The notes beneath the pieces are model-generated. The model was not told the DNA's origin, ran no database searches, and saw nothing but the letters and a program-made list of their open reading frames with translations. From positions 1 to 64,000 of the forward strand of contig JAJPEN010000084.1 in assembly GCA_021166835.1 (NCBI GenBank): a stretch of DNA of 64,000 bases. Direction: 5' to 3'. Below are positions 1 through 11,503 of this stretch, one piece after another. The translations under genes and the position numbers were made by a program. Each line of letters begins with the position of its first letter. The stretch's first letter is position 1. Origin of the DNA: Burkholderiaceae bacterium. Lineage in GTDB: Bacteria; Pseudomonadota; Gammaproteobacteria; Burkholderiales; Burkholderiaceae.

Positions 1-2
1 GC

Positions 3-134
3 GAGGTCGACGACGCGGTCGAGAGCCTGTCGAGCCTGCTCGAGCCGATGATCATGGTCGTGCTCGGCACGCTGATCGGCGGGCTGGTCATCGCGATGTA
101 TCTTCCGATCTTCAAGCTCGGGCAGGTGGTCTGA
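3..134 (+). CDS. pilC: PilC, type IV pilus inner-membrane platform protein (C-terminal end only)
   Basis: Only the last 43 residues lie in the window; the gene runs in from the left. They read as an acidic stretch ([15 protein letters not shown]), a hydrophobic helix ([20 protein letters not shown]) and the tail IFKLGQVV before a TGA stop. This is the usual end of PilC/GspF proteins, where LEP precedes the last membrane helix. PilC is the inner-membrane platform on which the PilB and PilT ATPases act during pilus extension and retraction. The prepilin peptidase gene follows 40 bp downstream on the same strand, the standard pilB-pilC-pilD order. GspF of a type II secretion system would look similar in so short a piece; the pilD-coaE-zapD neighbours favour PilC. 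Confidence 0.85.
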   Translation, partial: EVDDAVESLSSLLEPMIMVVLGTLIGGLVIAMYLPIFKLGQVV

Positions 135-174
135 GCGCGGCCGTCGTCGCGATCGCAGCGCAGGCCGATTCCCG

Positions 175-1044
175 ATGTTCGAGGCCCCGCCGATGCTCGA
201 AGCGCTGCAGCAGTCGTCCACCCTGGCGATCGCCACCGCCGGGGTATTCGGGCTGCTCGTCGGCAGCTTCCTGAACGTCGTCATCCACCGCGTGCCGAAG
301 ATGCTCGAGCGCGAGTGGGCGCAGCAGGCGGCCGAGCTGCACGGCGAGCCGCTCTCCGACGCGACGCCCTTCAACCTGGTCGTGCCGCGCTCCCGGTGCC
401 CGTCGTGCGGACACTCGATTCGCCCCATCGAGAACATCCCGCTCGTCAGCTGGCTGCTGCAGCGCGGCCGCTGCACGGCGTGCCACGCGGCGATTCCGCT
501 TCGCTATCCGATCGTCGAAGCCGCGACCGCGGCGCTGTGCGCGCTGGCCGTCGCGCATTTCGGATGGAGCGCCGCCGGGCTCGGCGCCGTCGTGCTCACC
601 TGCTTCCTGATCGCGCTCGCCTTCATCGACCTCGACACGCAGCTGCTGCCCGACAGCATGACGCTGCCGCTGCTGTGGATCGGGCTCGCCTTCAACCTGT
701 GGGAAGTGTTCGCGCCGCTGCACGCCGCGGTCATCGGCGCCATCGCGGGGTACCTCAGCCTGTGGAGCCTGTACTGGCTGTTCCGGTTCGCCACCGGCAA
801 GGAAGGGATGGGCTACGGCGACTTCAAGCTGTTCGCCGCGCTCGGCGCCTGGTTCGGCTGGACCGCGCTGCCGGCGGTGATCCTGCTCGCCTCGGTCGTC
901 GGCGCGGCCGTCGGTCTCACGCTGATGTTCGTCGCGCGGCGCGGACGCGAAGTGCCGATCCCGTTCGGGCCGTACCTCGCCGGAGCCGGACTGCTCGCGC
1001 TGTACTTCCGCGATCCGCTCGCGTCGTTCTACGGGCTGGGCTGA
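175..1044 (+). CDS. pilD: PilD, prepilin leader peptidase / N-methyltransferase
   Basis: A polytopic membrane aspartyl protease (family A24A) that cuts the leader off type IV prepilins and N-methylates the new first residue. The 289 residues are the normal length. The N-terminal domain carries the four-Cys zinc motif (CPSC at about 75-78 and CTAC at about 100-103) on a cytoplasmic loop. The catalytic Asp residues are in FIDLDTQLLPD (Asp at about 152) and GYGDFK (Asp at about 216). About eight hydrophobic segments surround them. Two starts are possible: 175 (MFEAPPMLEAL) and the in-frame ATG at 193. I keep the first because nothing clearly favours the second. It lies between pilC and coaE, as in most Burkholderiales. 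Confidence 0.95.
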   Translation: MFEAPPMLEALQQSSTLAIATAGVFGLLVGSFLNVVIHRVPKMLEREWAQQAAELHGEPLSDATPFNLVVPRSRCPSCGHSIRPIENIPLVSWLLQRGRCTACHAAIPLRYPIVEAATAALCALAVAHFGWSAAGLGAVVLTCFLIALAFIDLDTQLLPDSMTLPLLWIGLAFNLWEVFAPLHAAVIGAIAGYLSLWSLYWLFRFATGKEGMGYGDFKLFAALGAWFGWTALPAVILLASVVGAAVGLTLMFVARRGREVPIPFGPYLAGAGLLALYFRDPLASFYGLG

Positions 1045-1125
1045 GGACGAACGCCACCCGCGCGAGGCGGCTCCGCTCCTCGCCGGCGCCGAGGGCCCGT
1101 CTTCGCCGCTGTTAGACTCGTTGGC

Positions 1126-1758
1126 ATGACTGCAGCCGCCGACGAGCGAACGGTGCCGCGCAGACCCTTCGTGGTCGGGCTCACCGGCGGCATCGGCAGC
1201 GGCAAGAGCACCGTCGCCGACCTGTTCGCCGCGCGCGGCGCCACCGTGGTCGACACCGACGCGATCGCGCACGAGCTCACCGCTGCCGGCGGCCCGGCGA
1301 TGGAGGCGATCCGCGCCCGCTTCGGCGAGTCCGTGCTGCGCGCCGACGGCGCGCTCGATCGCGACGCGATGCGCGCGCGGGCCTTCGACGATCCATCGGC
1401 CCGCGAAGCGCTCGAAGCGATCCTGCATCCGATGATCCGCGCCGAATCGGAACGACGCATCGCCGCGGCTACCGGGCCCTATGTGATGCACGTCGTTCCG
1501 CTGCTCGTCGAATCGGCCGGGCGCGCGGGTCGCTTCGATCGCGTGCTCGTCGTCGACTGTCCGGTGCCGGTGCAGATCGCGCGCGTGCAGCGTCGCAGCG
1601 GCCTGAGCCCGGCGCGCATCGAATCGATCCTGGCGGCGCAGGCCAGCCGCGAAGCGCGATTGACCGCGGCCGACGACGTCATCGACAACGGCGGCGATGC
1701 CGATGCGCTGGCCGCGCAGGTCGACGCGCTGCATCGCAGGTATGCGGCGGCGCGCTGA
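1126..1758 (+). CDS. coaE: CoaE, dephospho-CoA kinase
   Basis: Catalyses the last step of coenzyme A synthesis, ATP-dependent 3'-phosphorylation of the ribose of dephospho-CoA, in the cytoplasm. The P-loop GGIGSGKST sits near residue 20, followed by [11 protein letters not shown], the family motif that contacts substrate. HPMIR, VVPLLVE and [12 protein letters not shown] are also typical of CoaE. The 210 residues are a normal length, with about 12 extra residues before the P-loop domain. Position between pilD and zapD is conserved in beta- and gammaproteobacteria. A TTAGACT hexamer-like element just upstream could be part of a local promoter, but no convincing -35 goes with it. Confidence 0.96.
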   Translation: MTAAADERTVPRRPFVVGLTGGIGSGKSTVADLFAARGATVVDTDAIAHELTAAGGPAMEAIRARFGESVLRADGALDRDAMRARAFDDPSAREALEAILHPMIRAESERRIAAATGPYVMHVVPLLVESAGRAGRFDRVLVVDCPVPVQIARVQRRSGLSPARIESILAAQASREARLTAADDVIDNGGDADALAAQVDALHRRYAAAR

Positions 1759-1914
1759 ACCGCCGGCAGGCGCGCGTCGCGCGGCGCGAGGTTTGTCAAC
1801 GAAAGCGCTTTGCTACAGAATTCGTGCGTCTGCACGGACCGAGCGCGACTCGCATATGTCGGCGGCACTGCGTGCGCAGCGCGAACGCCGTCGCCCGCGC
1901 CACAGGACGACGCC

Positions 1915-2670
1915 TTGATCTTGTACGAGTACCCGCTGAACGAACGCGTCCGGACGCTGCTGCGGCTCGAAGATCTGTTCGACCGGCTCGAGTTCTTCGC
2001 GCGCCGTGAACACCCGCTCGATCATCACGTGGCGCTCGGCACGCTGTTCGAAGTGCTCGACGTCGCCGGCCGCGCCGACCTGAAATCCGATCTGCTGCAG
2101 GAACTCGAGCGCCAGCGACAGACGCTGCTCGGCTTTCGCGCCAGGCCCGACGTCTCGCAGGACGCGCTCGACCGCATTCTCGGCGACATCGACGAGGCGC
2201 TGGGCGGCCTGGGCGCCGCCACCGGCAAGAGTGGCCAGCACCTGCGGGACAACGAATGGCTGATGAGCATCCGCAGTCGGATGTTCATCGCCGGCGGCGC
2301 CTGCGAGTTCGACCTGCCCTCGTATCACGCATGGCAGCACCGGCCGGCGGAACTGCGCCAGCGCGACATCGCCGCCTGGGCTGCGCCGTTCAAGCCGATG
2401 TACGACAGCCTGACGATCGTGCTGCGACTGCTGCGCGAGAGCGCGCAGCGCACGGCGCTCACCGCGCAGGGCGGCAGTTACCAGCAGCCGCTGGCGGGCA
2501 AGACCTACCAGATGGTGCAGGTGCGGCTCGATCCCTCGCTCGGCGCGATCCCCGAGATCAGCGCGAACAAGTACCTGCTGTGGATCCGCTTCACCATGCG
2601 CGACCGCGACGAGCGCCCGCGCCCGGCCGACTCGAACATCGATTTCGAACTCGGCCTGTGCAACCTCTGA
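1915..2670 (+). CDS. zapD: ZapD, FtsZ-bundling cell division protein (TTG start)
   Basis: ZapD (YacF, DUF1342) crosslinks FtsZ protofilaments at the division ring. I place the start at TTG 1915, giving [15 protein letters not shown] at the N-terminus, which is how the family begins, and 251 residues, the usual length. An AGGAC element lies a few bases upstream. An in-frame ATG-less extension back to 1810 would add 35 residues with no family resemblance. Downstream segments [26 protein letters not shown] and [12 protein letters not shown] are all recognisable. The gene sits between coaE and yacG, the conserved order, and its partner FtsZ is encoded about 9 kb away in this window. Confidence 0.93.
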   Translation: MILYEYPLNERVRTLLRLEDLFDRLEFFARREHPLDHHVALGTLFEVLDVAGRADLKSDLLQELERQRQTLLGFRARPDVSQDALDRILGDIDEALGGLGAATGKSGQHLRDNEWLMSIRSRMFIAGGACEFDLPSYHAWQHRPAELRQRDIAAWAAPFKPMYDSLTIVLRLLRESAQRTALTAQGGSYQQPLAGKTYQMVQVRLDPSLGAIPEISANKYLLWIRFTMRDRDERPRPADSNIDFELGLCNL

Positions 2671-2674
2671 CGCG

Positions 2675-2869
2675 ATGAAGAAGGCCGTCGTCGTCGATTG
2701 CCCGGCCTGCGGCCGCAAGACGCCGTTCGATCCGTCGAACCGCTGGCGCCCGTTCTGCTCGCAGCGCTGCAAGAGCCTCGATCTCGGGGCGTGGGCGGCG
2801 GAGCGCTATCGGATCGCGGAGGAAGAGAAGGGAGAAGGAGGAAGGGAGAAGGGGGAAAGCCTCGGGTAG
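2675..2869 (+). CDS. yacG: YacG, zinc-binding DNA gyrase inhibitor
   Basis: A 64-residue zinc protein that binds the GyrB C-terminal region and inhibits gyrase in E. coli. The zinc site is a CPAC pair near residues 9-12 and a CSQRC pair near 28-32, followed by KSLDLGAWA, all family hallmarks. It begins 4 bp after the zapD stop, so the two are almost certainly cotranscribed. The tail EEEKGEGGREKGESLG is odd: it is encoded by one arm of a purine-rich inverted repeat whose other arm encodes the tail of the convergent Nudix gene. Acidic tails are common in YacG, so the repeat may simply replace one. Confidence 0.93.
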   Translation: MKKAVVVDCPACGRKTPFDPSNRWRPFCSQRCKSLDLGAWAAERYRIAEEEKGEGGREKGESLG

Positions 2870-2936
2870 CCGGGCAGCCCGTCTCAGCCGGGGCTTTTCC
2901 CCTTCCCCCTTCCCCCTTCTCCCTTCCCCTCCTCGA
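2819..2936. repeat. Purine/pyrimidine inverted repeat across two convergent gene ends
   Basis: The left arm (about 2819-2866) is nearly pure A/G built from variants of GGGAGAAGG and GAAGGGA. The right arm (about 2889-2936) is its imperfect C/T complement. The loop of roughly 20 bp holds both stop codons: TAG of yacG at 2867 and TGA of the minus-strand Nudix gene at 2884. The arms encode the last 16 or so residues of each protein. The structure could act as a bidirectional transcription end, but there is no T-run, so this is inference. Confidence 0.8.
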
Positions 2937-3891
2937 CCCACATCGCCCGCATCATCCCCACCCCATGCGCGCCGGCGGCGAGCGCGTCTTCGGCATCGCT
3001 CTCGTCCAGGCCGCCCAGCGCGAAGACCGGCACGCGGGCATCCGCGGCCAGGCTGCGGAAGCCCGTCCATCCGAGCGTCGGGGCTCCCGGGTGCGTCCGC
3101 GTCGGCTTCACCGGGCCGAGCACCACGTAGTCGACGCCCAGTTCGCCCGCGCGCGCGAGATCGCGCGCATCGTGGCACGAAGCGCCGACGATGCGAGAGG
3201 ACGGACGCGAGACGCACGCGTGCAGATCCGCGCTGCGAAGATGCACTCCGTCGCAGGCCGCCGCGTACGAAGCGCAGTGGGCGCCGTTGACGACCAGCAG
3301 CGCGCCGGCCGCGCGGCACGCCGCGCGCATCTCGCGCCAGAGACGATCGAGACGATCGGGCGCGATTCCGGGCTCGCGCAATTGCACGAGTCGCAGTCCG
3401 GCGGCCAGCGCCCGGCGCAGCGCCGCGAGGAACGCGTCGTCGCCGGCCTGCAGCGCGCAACTGATGCCGAGCCGCGGAGGCAATCGCAGCCAGCCGATGA
3501 CCGGGATGGTCGCCGGCAACAGCGGCGCGAGATCGATCGCCGAAGGATGGCGCCACGCGAGCGCCTGGCCCTCGCGCGAGCGCGGCGTGCCGCTCCATTC
3601 GACCACGCGGCGGAACGACAGCCGCACGTGCGCGTGCGGATAGACGTGCTCGCGCACGATCCACTGCCACGAGCGCAGCACGTCGATGCCGAGTTCCTCG
3701 TGCAGCTCGCGCGCGAGCGCCTGCTCGACCGTCTCGCCGGCCTCGAGTTTTCCGCCGGGGAACTCCCACCAGCCGGCGTACGGCTTGCCCGGCCGCCGCT
3801 GGCCGAAGAGCACCGCGCCATCGCCGCGGACCAGGACGCCGACGGCGACTTCGAGCATCGGTGCGCCAGCGGCGAAGCCGCTCAGGAGCAC
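2884..3891 (-). CDS. Nudix hydrolase fused to a ThiE-like domain (MutT-like)
   Basis: Residues about 12-140 are a MutT-type Nudix domain with the box GGKLEAGET...RELHEELGI, expected to hydrolyse oxidised or other nucleoside triphosphates. Residues about 150-320 are a TIM barrel like thiamine phosphate synthase (VQLREPG, GVHLRSADL, VLGPVKPT, PVFALGG). This fusion is common in beta- and gammaproteobacteria. The ThiE-like half lacks canonical residues: the usual N-D pair reads VVNG, and the TK motif is THPGAPTLGW, so it probably does not make thiamine phosphate. The GTG at 3891 overlaps the DUF815 stop by 10 bp; an ATG at 3858 (MLEVAVGVL) is an equally good start. The tail VEEGKGEGGRGKGKSPG comes from the inverted repeat. 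Confidence 0.88.
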   Translation of the reverse strand: MLLSGFAAGAPMLEVAVGVLVRGDGAVLFGQRRPGKPYAGWWEFPGGKLEAGETVEQALARELHEELGIDVLRSWQWIVREHVYPHAHVRLSFRRVVEWSGTPRSREGQALAWRHPSAIDLAPLLPATIPVIGWLRLPPRLGISCALQAGDDAFLAALRRALAAGLRLVQLREPGIAPDRLDRLWREMRAACRAAGALLVVNGAHCASYAAACDGVHLRSADLHACVSRPSSRIVGASCHDARDLARAGELGVDYVVLGPVKPTRTHPGAPTLGWTGFRSLAADARVPVFALGGLDESDAEDALAAGAHGVGMMRAMWVEEGKGEGGRGKGKSPG

Positions 3892-4877
3892 TCGCCGGGC
3901 TCGCGCCCGGCACGGTCCTTCGCGAACTGCCAGGCGACGCGCCCCGAACGCGACCCGCGCTCGAGCGCGAAGCGAAGCGCGTCGGCGCGCGCCGCCTCGA
4001 TTTCGCCTTCGTCGCAGCCGAAGCTGGCCAGCCAGTGCGCGACGATCGCCAGGTAGTCGTCCTGGCGAAACGGATAGAACGACACCCAGAGGCCGAAACG
4101 CTCGGACAGCGAGATCTTCTCCTCGACGGTCTCGCCGGGGTGGATCTCCCCATCGGACTGATGCTTCGCCTCGAGGTTCTCGCGCATGTACTCGGGCATC
4201 AGGTGCCGGCGGTTCGACGTCGCGTAGATCAGCACGTTCTCCGACTGTGCGGCGACCGAGCCGTCGAGCGCGACCTTCAGCGCCTTGTAGCCGGGCTCGC
4301 CTTCCTCGAAGGAGAGATCGTCGCAGAAGACGATGAAGCGCTCGGGCCGGCCGGCGACCAGCTCGACGATCTCGGGCAGGTCGACGAGATCGTCCTTGTC
4401 GACCTCGATCAGCCGCAGTCCCTGCGACGCGTATTCGTTCAGCAGCGCCTTGATCAGCGACGACTTGCCGGTGCCGCGCGAGCCGGTGAGCAGCACGTTG
4501 TTCGCCGGACGGCGCTGCACGAACTGGCGCGTGTTGCGCTCGATCGCCGCCTTCTGCTCGTCGATGTGCTTCAGGTCATCGAGCCGGATCGGCGAGACGT
4601 GCCGCACCGGCTGCAGCGCGGCCTGCATGCCGAAGGCGGTCGCGCGGCGGCGCCAGCGCCAGGCGATCGCCGCCGTCCAGTCGGGAGCGGGAGCCGCGAC
4701 TAACAGTTGCTCGAGACGGCCGAGCAGCGACTCGGCGCGCGAGAGAACGCCGGCAAGCGCCCGGGAGTCGGCCGCGCCTGCCGGAGCCGGGGAGCCTGCC
4801 ACGCGCGCCGTCGCGTGGCCTTCGCCGCGCGCCGTCGCGCCGCCATCGCCGCGCGCATCAGGATCGGTAGTCGGCAT
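3882..4877 (-). CDS. DUF815 family AAA+ ATPase
   Basis: A 331-residue ATP-binding protein of the DUF815 family, whose cellular role I do not know. The Walker A motif GSRGTGKSS is near residues 130-138, Walker B is [12 protein letters not shown], and [15 protein letters not shown] looks like the sensor 1 region. [22 protein letters not shown] is the most conserved family block. The first 40 residues are a low-complexity Ala/Gly/Arg stretch ([15 protein letters not shown]) that the family does not need, so the true start could be further in. It overlaps argJ upstream by 20 bp and the Nudix gene downstream, so all three are likely translated from one message. The argJ-ATPase-mutT order recurs in Burkholderiales. 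Confidence 0.88.
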   Translation of the reverse strand: MPTTDPDARGDGGATARGEGHATARVAGSPAPAGAADSRALAGVLSRAESLLGRLEQLLVAAPAPDWTAAIAWRWRRRATAFGMQAALQPVRHVSPIRLDDLKHIDEQKAAIERNTRQFVQRRPANNVLLTGSRGTGKSSLIKALLNEYASQGLRLIEVDKDDLVDLPEIVELVAGRPERFIVFCDDLSFEEGEPGYKALKVALDGSVAAQSENVLIYATSNRRHLMPEYMRENLEAKHQSDGEIHPGETVEEKISLSERFGLWVSFYPFRQDDYLAIVAHWLASFGCDEGEIEAARADALRFALERGSRSGRVAWQFAKDRAGREPGECS

Positions 4878-6177
4878 TGATCGAGACGTAATCGTGCGAG
4901 AGATCGCAGGTCCAGACCGTGGTCGACGCGCTGCCGCGCCCGAGCACGATGCGCACGTCGATCTCGGCCTTGCGCATCACGCGCTGGCCGTCCTCTTCGC
5001 GATAGCCGGGATGACGGCCGCCGCGCGTGGCGACGTGCACGTCGTCGAGGTACAGGTCGACGCGATCGACGTCGAGATCGGCTACGCCCGCGCGGCCGAC
5101 CGCAGCGAGGATCCGGCCGAGGTTCGGATCGGAGGCGAAGAACGCCGTCTTCACCAGCGGCGAATGCGCGACGGTGAAGGCGACGGCCGCCGCCTCGTCG
5201 TCGTCGCGCGCGCCTTCGACATGCACCGAGATGAACTTCGTCGCGCCCTCGCCGTCGCGCACGATCGCCTGCGCCAGTTCGCGGGCCACGGAAACGATAG
5301 CTTCGCGCAGCGCCCGCGCGGCCGGGCCGGCGGCCGCGCTACTGCCCGCCGCACCGGCAGCCACGCTACTGCCCGCCGCGCCGTCGGCCACGCTGCCGGC
5401 CCCGGCGGCGCCGTCGCCGGCGCGCGCATCGATCGCCACCGGCGACGCGCCGGTGGCGACCAGCACGAACGAGTCGTTGGTCGACGTGTCGCCGTCCACC
5501 GTGATGCGGTTGAAGCTCGCGTCCGCCGCCTCGCGCGCCCATTGCGCGAGGAGATCGGCGGGCACCGCGGCGTCGGTGGCGACGAAGCCGAGCATCGTCG
5601 CCATGTCGGGGCGGATCATGCCGGCGCCCTTCGCGATGCCGGTCACCGTCACCGTCTCTCCGCCGATCCGGACACGGCGCGACGCGGCCTTCGGCACGGT
5701 GTCGGTGGTCATGATCGCCTCGGCGGCGTCGAGCCAGTCGCTGGCGCCGAGCGCGCCGGCCGCGGCGTCGATGCCGGCGAGCAGCCGCTGCATCGGCAGG
5801 TGCTCGAGGATGACGCCGGTGGAGAACGGCAGCACCGCCTCGGCCGAAACGCCCAGGCGCCCGGCGAGCGCCGCGCAGCTCGCGCGCGCGTCGACCAGCC
5901 CTTGCTCGCCGGTGCCGGCGTTCGCGCAGCCGGTGTTGACGACGAGCGCGCCAATCTCGCCCGCCGAGCTCGCCAGTTGCTCGCGGCAGACGACGACCGG
6001 CGCGGCGCAGAAGCGGTTGCGCGTGAAGACGCCGGCGGCGCGCGCGCCGGGCGCCAGGCGCAGCACCAGCACGTCGCGCCGATCGGGCTTGCGGATCGCC
6101 GCGCGCGCGGTGCCGATGTCCAGGCCGGGCACGGGCGACAGCGCGTCGCGCCGCGGCGCTTCCAGGTTCACGGGCAT
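4858..6177 (-). CDS. argJ: ArgJ, glutamate N-acetyltransferase / ornithine acetyltransferase
   Basis: Moves the acetyl group from N-acetylornithine to glutamate in the cyclic arginine pathway, and may also use acetyl-CoA. The precursor cleaves itself into two chains at the Thr of the [11 protein letters not shown] motif, which is intact near residue 193. [10 protein letters not shown] and RDGEGATKF are both present. The 439 residues are longer than the usual 400-415. The excess lies between [10 protein letters not shown] and the helix ALREAI and is encoded by a 27-bp tandem repeat ([27 protein letters not shown]). The insert is in the beta chain, presumably a surface loop. It starts about 55 bp after secA. 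Confidence 0.95.
   Translation of the reverse strand: MPVNLEAPRRDALSPVPGLDIGTARAAIRKPDRRDVLVLRLAPGARAAGVFTRNRFCAAPVVVCREQLASSAGEIGALVVNTGCANAGTGEQGLVDARASCAALAGRLGVSAEAVLPFSTGVILEHLPMQRLLAGIDAAAGALGASDWLDAAEAIMTTDTVPKAASRRVRIGGETVTVTGIAKGAGMIRPDMATMLGFVATDAAVPADLLAQWAREAADASFNRITVDGDTSTNDSFVLVATGASPVAIDARAGDGAAGAGSVADGAAGSSVAAGAAGSSAAAGPAARALREAIVSVARELAQAIVRDGEGATKFISVHVEGARDDDEAAAVAFTVAHSPLVKTAFFASDPNLGRILAAVGRAGVADLDVDRVDLYLDDVHVATRGGRHPGYREEDGQRVMRKAEIDVRIVLGRGSASTTVWTCDLSHDYVSINADYRS
5338..5418. repeat. 27-bp tandem repeat inside argJ
   Basis: Three consecutive 27-bp units at 5338, 5365 and 5392. The first two differ at only four positions; the third is diverged after its first bases. 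Each adds nine Ala/Gly/Ser-rich residues in frame to ArgJ. Such a unit can expand or contract without breaking the reading frame. Confidence 0.8.
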
Positions 6178-6232
6178 CGGACTCTCCGGAGGGCGGCCGA
6201 GCCGTGGCGCGCGCGGAACGCGTACACGCTTC

Positions 6233-9025
<2,793 letters not shown>

Positions 9026-9177
9026 TTTGGGATGGCGCTACGCCTGCAACCGGCGGAACGACGCAGCTGGACGGCGTCAGCGCCCGCGAAACCGGTACAG
9101 TCTAGCACGCGCACCCCGGCCGCCCCGGGCCGCGAACCGACCGACCGACCGGGCAATCCGCAGCAGCGCAGCGATCG

Positions 9178-9618
9178 ATGAAGCCGACTTCCACCCGCCC
9201 GGTCAGCGCCTGGCTCGACGACGAAAGCGGGTTTCGCGCGCTCGCCGCGCGGGTCGATCGCCTCGTCGAAGTGCAGGCTGCGCTGCACGAGCGCTTCGGA
9301 CAGGCGCCGCTGACCGTCGTCTCGCTCGAGGCCGGCACGCTGACGCTGCGCGCGCCGAATGCGGCCTGGGCGGCGCGGCTGCGCCAATCGACGCCGACGA
9401 TGCTGCAGGCGCTGCATCAGCGCTTCGCCGGCATCGAGCGGATCCGCATCGTCACCCAGCGAACGGGCGACGCCTCGAGCCCCCCCGCGCACGCTCCGCG
9501 CGCCGCGATTCCGTCAGCAGCGCTGCGCGAGCTGGACCGGTTGCGCGCCGACACCGACGCGCCGGCGCTCGGCGAGGCGCTCGCGCGCCTGGTTCGCCGG
9601 CACCGCGGCGCCCGCTGA
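9178..9618 (+). CDS. dciA: DciA-like (DUF721) replicative helicase loader
   Basis: A 146-residue DUF721 protein. DUF721 proteins next to secA and lpxC in Pseudomonas are DciA, the ancestral bacterial loader of the replicative helicase DnaB, found in species lacking a phage-derived DnaC. The N-terminal KH-like core is visible as VDRLVEVQAALHERFG, VVSLEAGTLTLRAPNAAWAA and LRQSTPTMLQALHQRF, followed by a basic C-terminal helix region (ALARLVRRHRGAR). The assignment rests on family pattern and on position between secA and lpxC. It is divergent from secA with about 150 bp between, and its last 105 bp overlap the convergent small membrane protein gene. Confidence 0.8.
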   Translation: MKPTSTRPVSAWLDDESGFRALAARVDRLVEVQAALHERFGQAPLTVVSLEAGTLTLRAPNAAWAARLRQSTPTMLQALHQRFAGIERIRIVTQRTGDASSPPAHAPRAAIPSAALRELDRLRADTDAPALGEALARLVRRHRGAR

Positions 9619-9825
9619 AGGCGCGCCGGGCAATGCCGCCGCAGTGGGCGCCGTCAGCCGCTCGACGAACATCACGGCGAAGAACACGAGCGCGGCGACC
9701 AGCCCGCCGAGCAGCAGGCGCCAGGCGAGCCGCAGATAGCGTCGCTCGCGCGTGAACACGTAGCCGAGCGCGCAGTACGCGACGGCGGCCAGCAGCACGA
9801 CGACGAGGACGCGCAGGAAGATCAT
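9514..9825 (-). CDS. Small two-helix membrane protein of unknown function
   Basis: From the ATG at 9825 the protein begins MIFLRVLVVVLLAAVAYCALGY, a first membrane helix, then a basic loop FTRERRYLRLAWRL, then a second helix LLLGGLVAALVFFAVMFVE, and an Ala/Pro/Gln-rich soluble tail; 103 residues in all. Similar short proteins occur between lpxC and dciA/secA in other Burkholderiales, but I know no function for them. The reading frame extends further upstream to 9882, but that part is arginine-rich with no helix. The tail overlaps the end of dciA on the opposite strand, so it could instead end up shorter in a relative. Downstream of lpxC on the same strand. Confidence 0.65.
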   Translation of the reverse strand: MIFLRVLVVVLLAAVAYCALGYVFTRERRYLRLAWRLLLGGLVAALVFFAVMFVERLTAPTAAALPGAPSAGAAVPANQARERLAERRRVGVGAQPVQLAQRC

Positions 9826-9930
9826 CGGCGGCGCGTTCTCGCCGCGGCGTCGCCGGGCGCGCGGACACGCGATGCGCCGCACGCCGGGGCGAACGAGGAT
9901 GCGGGGAACGCACGCCGCGCCGGCGCGCCC

Positions 9931-10860
9931 TCAGGCATGGCTCCAGTCGAGCGCGAAGGGCCGCGGCGCGTCGCGGCGCTCGACGAAGCCGACGCGCTCC
10001 CAGGCGTGCTCGCGCGCGAGCATCTCGCGCAGCAGCCGGTTGTTCAGCGCATGCCCCGACTTGTGCGCGCTGTACGCGGCGAGCAGCGGATGGCCGACCA
10101 GGTACAGGTCGCCGATCGCGTCGAGGATCTTGTGCTTGACGAACTCGTCGCCGAAACGCAGGCCGTCTTCATTCAGCACGCGGTATTCGTCCATGACGAT
10201 CGCGTTGCCGAAGCTGCCGCCCTTGGCCAGCCCGTGCGCGCGCAGCGTCTCGACGTCCTGCATGAAGCCGAAGGTGCGCGCGCGCGAGACCTCCTTCACG
10301 TACGACACCTTCGCGAAATCGACCTCGACGGCCTGCTCGGTGGCGTCGATCGCCGGATGCGCGAAATCGATCGAGAAGCGCAGCTTGAAGCCGAAGTGCG
10401 GGTCGAGCCGCGCCCACTTGTCGCCGTCGCGCACCTCGACCGGCTCGAGCAGCCGGATGAACTGCTTCTCGGCGCGCTGCTCGACGATGCCCGCCGACTG
10501 GATCAGGTAGACGAAAGACCCGGCCGAGCCGTCGAGGATCGGGATCTCGGGCGCAGTGACATCGACGTGGACGTTGTCCACGCCCATGCCGGCGAGCGCC
10601 GACATCAGGTGCTCGACGGTGGCCACGCGCACCTGCGCGAGCGGGCCGTCGTCGGCGGCGGTGAGCGTGGAGGCCAACCGCGTGTCGCCGACGCGCTCGG
10701 CGCAGCTGCGGATCGAGACCGGCGGATCGAGATCGACGCGATGAAAGACGATGCCGGTATCGGGCGCGGCCGGGCGCAGCGTCAATTCGACGCGTTCGCC
10801 CGAATGCAGCCCGACGCCGGTGGTGCGCACCAGCGAGCCGATGGTTCGCTGGCGCATCAT
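9931..10860 (-). CDS. lpxC: LpxC, UDP-3-O-acyl-GlcNAc deacetylase
   Basis: The zinc deacetylase that commits UDP-acyl-GlcNAc to lipid A synthesis. Family blocks in order: [18 protein letters not shown], the zinc His in [16 protein letters not shown], the [15 protein letters not shown] loop, [29 protein letters not shown] with the second zinc His and Asp, and the catalytic base region HKSGHALNN. At 309 residues it is the normal size. It lies about 40 bp after the peroxiredoxin, at the end of the dcw cluster, the usual place in beta- and gammaproteobacteria. A Gram-negative outer membrane with lipopolysaccharide is therefore expected. Confidence 0.97.
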   Translation of the reverse strand: MMRQRTIGSLVRTTGVGLHSGERVELTLRPAAPDTGIVFHRVDLDPPVSIRSCAERVGDTRLASTLTAADDGPLAQVRVATVEHLMSALAGMGVDNVHVDVTAPEIPILDGSAGSFVYLIQSAGIVEQRAEKQFIRLLEPVEVRDGDKWARLDPHFGFKLRFSIDFAHPAIDATEQAVEVDFAKVSYVKEVSRARTFGFMQDVETLRAHGLAKGGSFGNAIVMDEYRVLNEDGLRFGDEFVKHKILDAIGDLYLVGHPLLAAYSAHKSGHALNNRLLREMLAREHAWERVGFVERRDAPRPFALDWSHA

Positions 10861-10900
10861 CGCGACGCGCCCGCGCGGGGAGCAGAGCGGCGTGCTGCGT

Positions 10901-11395
10901 TCAAGCCTGCTTCACCATGGTATCGGCGTCGGACACCTCGAACTTGCCCGGCTGCTCGACGTTCAGCGTCTTCACGACGCCGTCCTCGACCAGCATCGAG
11001 TAGCGCTGCGAACGCACGCCCATCGTCGGGCTGACGAAGTCGAGTCCGAGCGCGCGCGTCCACTCGGCGCCCCCGTCGGCGACCATCCGGATCTTGCCCT
11101 CGGTGCCCTGGTCGCGCGCCCACGCGCCCATCACGAAAGCGTCGTTCACCGACACGCACCAGATCTCGTCGACGCCGTTGCCCTTGAGCGCGTCGTACTT
11201 CTCGAGATAGCCGGGAACGTGCTTCGCCGAGCAGGTGGGCGTGAACGCGCCCGGCAGCCCGAACACGACGACGCGCTTGCCGCGCAACTCGTCGAGCGCC
11301 TGGAACTTCCGGGGCCCGATCGAGCAGCCCGGCCCCTCGGTCTGCACGTACTCCTGCAATGCGGCGTCGGGGACTCGTTGGCCAGGTTGAATCAT
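10901..11395 (-). CDS. Peroxiredoxin of the Prx5 type
   Basis: A thiol peroxidase of 164 residues that reduces hydroperoxides. The peroxidatic Cys is Cys55 in [12 protein letters not shown], the P-x3-T-x2-C signature. [22 protein letters not shown] and [14 protein letters not shown] and [11 protein letters not shown] segments are typical of the Prx5/AHP1 branch. I start at the ATG at 11395 ([13 protein letters not shown]) because GGAAAGGAGG lies just upstream; a longer frame from 11446 would translate through that ribosome site. The gene follows ftsZ in many Burkholderiales. Here it is separated from ftsZ by about 250 bp containing a large G-rich inverted repeat, so it may be transcribed separately. 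Confidence 0.92.
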   Translation of the reverse strand: MIQPGQRVPDAALQEYVQTEGPGCSIGPRKFQALDELRGKRVVVFGLPGAFTPTCSAKHVPGYLEKYDALKGNGVDEIWCVSVNDAFVMGAWARDQGTEGKIRMVADGGAEWTRALGLDFVSPTMGVRSQRYSMLVEDGVVKTLNVEQPGKFEVSDADTMVKQA

Positions 11396-11503
11396 TTTGA
11401 GTGCGCCTCCTTTCCTTCGTTCAATACGGTTCGCTGCAAGCGGCAAACCTGCAATTTTAAGTTATGTCAGCTGTTGGCGCTGGGCGGAGGCGGGAATTGA
11501 TGA

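Noticed and set aside
1810..1914. 35-residue N-terminal extension of ZapD
   Set aside because: No similarity to the family, while TTG 1915 restores the usual start and 251-residue length with an AGGAC site.
9026..9177. SecM-type arrest peptide upstream of secA
   Set aside because: No short frame with an arrest motif precedes secA on its strand; the neighbour is the divergent dciA.
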